Below the pieces are notes generated by a model. The model saw only the letters and a program-made list of their open reading frames with translations, ran no database searches and was not told where the DNA came from. Source: Planctomycetia bacterium (GTDB lineage: Bacteria > Planctomycetota > Planctomycetia > Pirellulales > UBA1268). From it: 17,825 nucleotides of DNA. The position numbers were made by a program, and so were the translations under genes. Shown piece after piece: positions 13,913-17,825 of this stretch. Where the stretch lies: contig RFPF01000035.1 in assembly GCA_009926295.1 (NCBI GenBank), positions 1 through 17,825 of the forward strand, read 5' to 3'. Each line of letters opens with the position of its first letter. Position 1 is the stretch's first letter.

Positions 13913-16222
13913 ATGTCCGGTCGGCGGTTCGGAGCGTTCGCCGTCCTCTTCGGGTTCTCCGTCTGCGCCTGGCATGCGGCTTTTCCGGGCCGGGTTGATG
14001 CCCAGACCGTCACGCTCTCCGGCTCCGTCGTCGGATCGACGCCGACGACGCTCGGCTACAACATCGGCCACTTTCACAACAATCAGACCGCGTCGTGGTG
14101 GCAGTATTCGGGTGTCAACGGCGCCCGCATGTTCACGTCGCCCTCGACGCTCACTCCGACGTCGCTCTTCAAGTCGAGCACGACTTCGTCGCTCAACGCC
14201 ACGACTCAGGCCCAGTTTCTTTCTCAGCGGACGGCGTTGCGCAACAGCGGCACCGCCGCCACGTACATCAATTGGTCGGGCCTCTACACGAATTACACCT
14301 CAAAACTCGCCTACAGCAACAACGAGGTGGATGCGCAGTTCGCCGACGCCACGGTGAAGGCGGCCGGCGGGAAGTCGCTCATCGTGATGCAGCGGACACC
14401 GGGAACCTACGCCTGGCCGACGAACGCATCGGACAATTCGGCCACCGACTGGCAGAATCGCTGGCTCGGCTGGCAGCAGTGGTATGCCCAGGCTTTCGTC
14501 CGGGCGCGCTACGAGGACGTCGAGAACTTCCAGCTGTTCAACGAGCCGGATCTCTACGGCAGCGGCCTCAGCCAGTCGCAGTGGATCGAAATGCTGAAGT
14601 ACGGTGCCAACGCGGTCGAAAGCGCCATCGCCGACGTGAACCGGATCTACGGCAAGAACCTCAAGCCCCATGTCTACGGCCCGGTCACGAACGGCCCTTC
14701 GCTCACGACCATCACCGGCACCGATTGGGGCGACCTGCTGCTGCAAAACCGCGACATTCCCGTCCTCAGCGGCACGGCGGTGAATGGCTACCAACTCTTC
14801 GACCACTTCGACTACCACAACTACGGCAGTAACCCGACCGCCTTCGGCACCAAGCTCGCCGGGGCGATCGCCGACGTCGACACGCTGACCGGTGGCCAGG
14901 GGGCGAGTTACCCCGTCACGATCTCCGAGTTCAACACCCGCACGAGCTCCAATTACGCCCCGAACGATCCGGTGAACAACCCCAACGGCTTCACGCCCGA
15001 CAGCCTCGAGATGTCGAGCCGTCTGGGGCAGATCGTCGTCAATCTCGCCAACAACAAGCCGGACGAACTCTATCTCTTCAAGTTTACCGACGCCGGCGGC
15101 GCCAATAACGGCGTGCATTGGCAGAGTTCGACGGGCAACGTGGGCGGGGCCACGAAATCCGCCGACGTCTACCGGCTGTTCACGGAGGGGTTCACGGGCA
15201 AGGATCTGCTCGCCGCGCCGACGATCTCCGGCACGGTGGTCTCGCTGGCCGCCTCGCGCGACGCAGCCACGGGCACCCGCTATCTCATGGCCGCCAACGC
15301 CGACACGAACACCTCGCAGACGCTCACGCTCGACCTCACCTCGTGGGGCGTGGCCGCCGGCACCCGGGTGACGGTCGAGCAGGTGAGCGACCGATTCTCG
15401 GGTAATATCAGCCAGGTGATCGACGTCGGTTCCAACCGCACCATCACGGTCAACACCGACGCCGGCGGCGTCGTGCTCGTGAGGGTGCCGGAACAGCCGG
15501 CGGCGACGAAGACGGTGATTCCCGCCAGCCAGGATGCCCATGTGCGGCAGGCCAATTCGACGACCAATTACGGCACCGCGACGAGCCTCCTCGTGCAGAG
15601 CGGCTCCGGATCCGGAAGCAGGTATGTGTCGTATCTCCAGTTTCCGCTGACGGGCGTGGATGGTTCCAAGCTCACGGAAGCCACGCTCGGCGTCTATGGC
15701 TGGGATCCCGGGGCCACGGGCGACGCCGCGGCCGGGATCATCTGCCACGTCTACGGCATCACCAGCGGCAGTTGGTCGGAATCGAGCCTGAAGTGGTCGA
15801 ATGCGCCGAACATCAACAACTCCTCGTCGTACGGAACCCTCACGGGCCTGATCGACGAAAACTACACGACGGGCATCGGCACGACCGCCGAAATCGTCGG
15901 TCAGATCACCGCGACCGGCACGGAAAAGCTCATCTCGCTCGACGTGGCCCGCTGGGTGAAGGAGCGGATCGCCGCGGGCGCCACGAATGTGAGCTTCATG
16001 ATCACCCGTGATTTCCGGTTCGACGGCGATCTCGACCAGGCCCACTCGCTCACCATGCGAAGTTCCGAATACTCCAGTGGCGCCTTCGCCCCGACACTCA
16101 CCGTGACGGCCGTCCCGGAGCCGGCCACGATCCTCCTCCTCGTGGCGGGGGCGGGGTGTGGCTGCCGGCTCCCGCGGCGGCGTAACCTGTGCTGGTTGCG
16201 GCGGCCTCGAGGTGGCGGCTAA
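13913..16222 (+). CDS. Secreted glycoside hydrolase-like enzyme with DNRLRE/CBM96-type domain and PEP-CTERM anchor
   Basis: The protein has 769 residues. A signal peptide occupies about 1-31. Residues about 33-430 look like a (beta/alpha)8 clan GH-A enzyme: FQLFNEPDLYG supplies the acid/base glutamate (E211) and PVTISEFNTRTS supplies the likely nucleophile (E339), 128 residues apart. The opening motif (LGYNIGHFHNN, then WWQYSGVNGARMF) reminds me of agarase/porphyranase-type GH86 proteins, but I am not sure. A beta-sandwich covers about 435-525. A DNRLRE-type module (about 533-732, ASQDAHVRQ, TNYGTATSLLVQ, YLQFPL) follows; such modules bind alginate or similar polymers (CBM96). The tail VPEPATILLLVAGAG plus a basic RLPRRR is a PEP-CTERM sorting signal, so the protein is probably processed by an exosortase and held at the surface. 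A TTG at 13832 in frame was rejected as start. Confidence 0.82.
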   Translation: MSGRRFGAFAVLFGFSVCAWHAAFPGRVDAQTVTLSGSVVGSTPTTLGYNIGHFHNNQTASWWQYSGVNGARMFTSPSTLTPTSLFKSSTTSSLNATTQAQFLSQRTALRNSGTAATYINWSGLYTNYTSKLAYSNNEVDAQFADATVKAAGGKSLIVMQRTPGTYAWPTNASDNSATDWQNRWLGWQQWYAQAFVRARYEDVENFQLFNEPDLYGSGLSQSQWIEMLKYGANAVESAIADVNRIYGKNLKPHVYGPVTNGPSLTTITGTDWGDLLLQNRDIPVLSGTAVNGYQLFDHFDYHNYGSNPTAFGTKLAGAIADVDTLTGGQGASYPVTISEFNTRTSSNYAPNDPVNNPNGFTPDSLEMSSRLGQIVVNLANNKPDELYLFKFTDAGGANNGVHWQSSTGNVGGATKSADVYRLFTEGFTGKDLLAAPTISGTVVSLAASRDAATGTRYLMAANADTNTSQTLTLDLTSWGVAAGTRVTVEQVSDRFSGNISQVIDVGSNRTITVNTDAGGVVLVRVPEQPAATKTVIPASQDAHVRQANSTTNYGTATSLLVQSGSGSGSRYVSYLQFPLTGVDGSKLTEATLGVYGWDPGATGDAAAGIICHVYGITSGSWSESSLKWSNAPNINNSSSYGTLTGLIDENYTTGIGTTAEIVGQITATGTEKLISLDVARWVKERIAAGATNVSFMITRDFRFDGDLDQAHSLTMRSSEYSSGAFAPTLTVTAVPEPATILLLVAGAGCGCRLPRRRNLCWLRRPRGGG

Positions 16223-16258
16223 TGTGGGCCATGGGGACGAATTCGAGCGGACAACCGT

Positions 16259-16263
16259 AGGAG
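16259..16263 (+). promoter_or_regulatory. Shine-Dalgarno site of the DUF1559 gene
   Basis: AGGAG lies 6 bases before the ATG at 16270 and confirms the short N-terminus with the pilin-like leader. Confidence 0.8.
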
Positions 16264-16269
16264 ATCCCG

Positions 16270-17271
16270 ATGCCGTCAGCCTGCTGTCCGCCCGGACCCC
16301 GTCGTGCGTTCACGCTGGTCGAACTGCTCGTCGTGATCGCCATCATCGGCGTGCTCGTGGGGCTGCTCCTGCCCGCCGTGCAGGCGGCCCGCGAATCGGC
16401 CCGGCGATCGAGCTGCACCAACAACCTCAAGCAGATCGGCACGGCGTTCCACAACCACGAGGCGGCCAAGAAGCGGCTGCCGGCCGGGCATCAGGCGCAG
16501 AGCGCCGACTACACGAATCCCGGCTGGGGCTGGGGTGTCTTTATCCTCCCCTACGCCGAGCAGATGACGATTTTCGAGACGCTCGACCCGATCAACAAGA
16601 CGCCCCAGCAGCGGATCGGCAACCTGAAAGGCTCGCCGCCCGATGCGACGGTATCGGCCGCGATGCAGACGAAGATCCCGATGTATCGCTGCCCGACCGA
16701 CATCACGGCTGACCTCAACACGCTCGAGGATTTCGGGTCGCTGCTCAACTGCGCGACGGGCACCGATGCGGGGCTGTCGACGTCGAACTACGTCGGGTCG
16801 TGCGGGGGAAACACCGTGGATCCGAAGAACGATCAGGACTCGGGCGGCGTGCTGTTCGGGTTCAAGGACTCGAAGATCGGCCTTCCGTACAACAAGATCA
16901 CCGACGGGCTCAGCAAGACATTTCTCGTGGGAGAGCGGTGCGGCGCAAGGAGCCAGCAGGATGCCCAGGCAGGAAACGGCCAGTATGCCGCGGTGTGGCT
17001 GGGCGTGGGCAAGGCGAGCCTCGCCGGTACGGCACACGCCGGCCGTGCGTACGGCTGGTCGACCACGAACAAGAGGATCAACCTCGTGACGACGAGCACG
17101 TCGGCGAGCTACTCCGACATCGGGAAGTATTTCAGCAGCAAGCATCCCGGCGGTGCGCAGTACCTCATGTGCGACGGGTCCGTGGCGTTCGTCAACGAGA
17201 CCACCGATCCCGCGACGATCCTCGTGTACTTCGGGGATCGAGCCGACGGTCAGTCGGTCACGCTCCCGTGA
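16270..17271 (+). CDS. DUF1559 domain protein with type IV pilin-like N-terminus
   Basis: The protein has 333 residues, typical of the very large planctomycete DUF1559 family. Residues 11-40 carry the prepilin-type cleavage and methylation motif (RRAFTLVELLVVIAIIG) with Ala instead of the usual Gly before Phe14, followed by one hydrophobic helix ending in LLLPAVQAARESARR. Next come the family blocks SCTNNLKQIGTAFHNHEA, a region with GWGWGVFILPYAEQ, and MYRCPTD. The C-terminus shows SSKHPGGAQYLMCDGSVAFV, the H-x-G-G-x-x-x-x-x-x-D-G-S-V signature of the family. Function is not established; it is thought to be a cell-surface or extracellular pseudopilin-like protein. It follows the PEP-CTERM enzyme by 47 bases on the same strand, so the two may be co-expressed. 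The next gene is convergent, with a gap of 12 bases. Confidence 0.95.
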   Translation: MPSACCPPGPRRAFTLVELLVVIAIIGVLVGLLLPAVQAARESARRSSCTNNLKQIGTAFHNHEAAKKRLPAGHQAQSADYTNPGWGWGVFILPYAEQMTIFETLDPINKTPQQRIGNLKGSPPDATVSAAMQTKIPMYRCPTDITADLNTLEDFGSLLNCATGTDAGLSTSNYVGSCGGNTVDPKNDQDSGGVLFGFKDSKIGLPYNKITDGLSKTFLVGERCGARSQQDAQAGNGQYAAVWLGVGKASLAGTAHAGRAYGWSTTNKRINLVTTSTSASYSDIGKYFSSKHPGGAQYLMCDGSVAFVNETTDPATILVYFGDRADGQSVTLP

Positions 17272-17283
17272 TGCACCGCAGGC

Positions 17284-17825
17284 TCAGTCGACCCAGAGCA
17301 CCGGCTGCGTGATCGGGATGTTGCGTCGCACCTCGGCGTCCTCGGGATCGGGCGGGAGCCGCTTCCACAGGTCGAGGAAGCGGGTGTCGCCGAGCGCGAG
17401 GCCCGCGAAGAGCAGGCTCGGCTGTCGGGCGGGCCATCCCTCCCAGTGCTCGACGTCGGGCTTGAGAGGCCACGACGCCTTGTCGTCGAGATACGGATGG
17501 AGCCACGTGACGGCCTTGGCGATGCCACGGCCGTCGGGGAGCGTGAACGCCCAGAGGTCGTCGCCAGGCCGCGACAGGATCTGGCAGAGCGTCGCCATCT
17601 GATCGAGCTGGAAGATCGAATAGCCATAGGGCTTGGTGCGCTTGAGTTCGAGCGGAAACGAGCCGTCGGGGGCCATCTGGTTGGGCACGAAGACATCGCG
17701 ATACTGCCGGCGGCAGTCGGTGAGGATTTCCTCGTCCCCCGTGAGGTCGGCGAAAGCCGCCAGTTGCACGAAGTAGGCGACGGCATGGTTGTTCTTGGCC
17801 GCCGCCTCCTCGCGGCCGTTGGCGC
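17284..17825 (-). CDS. Alginate lyase family protein, C-terminal part (cut by right edge)
   Basis: The last 179 residues are visible; the N-terminus lies beyond the window. The frame continues upstream of the GTG at 17769 to the edge (ANGREEAAAKNNHAVAYF), so that GTG is not the start. The KNNHAVAYFVQLAAFADLTGD block matches the Pfam Alginate_lyase (PF05426) pattern, with the Asn-His pair that neutralises the uronate and takes part in catalysis. The next block, FPLELKRTKPYGYSIFQLDQMATLCQIL, holds the conserved Arg and Tyr region. These enzymes cleave mannuronate-containing polymers by beta-elimination. The C-terminus (QPVLWVD) lies 12 bases from the convergent DUF1559 gene. Family assignment is good; the exact substrate is unknown. 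Confidence 0.85.
   Translation of the reverse strand, partial: ANGREEAAAKNNHAVAYFVQLAAFADLTGDEEILTDCRRQYRDVFVPNQMAPDGSFPLELKRTKPYGYSIFQLDQMATLCQILSRPGDDLWAFTLPDGRGIAKAVTWLHPYLDDKASWPLKPDVEHWEGWPARQPSLLFAGLALGDTRFLDLWKRLPPDPEDAEVRRNIPITQPVLWVD

Noticed and set aside
14300..16045. Long minus-strand frame opposite the GH-A-like gene (581 residues)
   Set aside because: No recognisable motifs, and it overlaps fully with a gene that has catalytic motifs, a signal peptide and a PEP-CTERM tail.

Overview
The window looks like chromosomal DNA of a high-GC planctomycete, probably of the Pirellulales type. The lineage call is an inference from gene content. It rests on a DUF1559 pseudopilin-like protein with an RRAFTLVELL leader, a PEP-CTERM exoenzyme, a Tat-type Gfo/Idh/MocA oxidoreductase with the FDLWAG signature, and a FloA-type flotillin. 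I found no tRNA, rRNA, CRISPR array, insertion sequence or phage gene. No gene-free stretch exceeds 300 bases.

Layout. Positions 1-10060 are all on the minus strand. Reading from left to right: the N-terminal part of a Gfo/Idh/MocA oxidoreductase (cut by the left edge), an XRE-cupin regulator, an unrecognised 82-residue protein, floA (GTG start), apt, an RpoD-like group sigma factor only 2 bases upstream of apt, a metallophosphoesterase, a secreted alpha/beta hydrolase whose frame runs without a stop into the phosphoesterase gene, a YidB/DUF937 protein, and a two-component pair in which the histidine kinase and the NtrC-type regulator overlap as ATGA. At about 10.1 kb the direction changes. 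The plus strand carries an MgtA-type Mg2+ P-type ATPase, a secreted beta-propeller glycosidase-like protein, a large secreted clan GH-A-like enzyme with a DNRLRE (CBM96-type) module and a PEP-CTERM tail, and a DUF1559 protein. The last gene, on the minus strand and cut by the right edge, is the C-terminal part of an alginate-lyase-family protein.

How the genes may work together. The left part is mainly housekeeping and regulation: sigma factor plus purine salvage, membrane scaffold, and stress or envelope sensing. The kinase-regulator pair is divergent from mgtA, so local control of Mg2+ uptake is possible, but I see no sigma-54 promoter to support it. The right 5 kb reads as an extracellular polysaccharide degradation region, plausibly aimed at algal uronate-type polymers. 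That reading comes from domain content, not proof.

The most unusual sequence feature is the hydrolase/phosphoesterase junction near 5.5 kb. It is either a frameshift (real or from assembly) or a very long out-of-frame overlap. I found no convincing new defence or mobile system.
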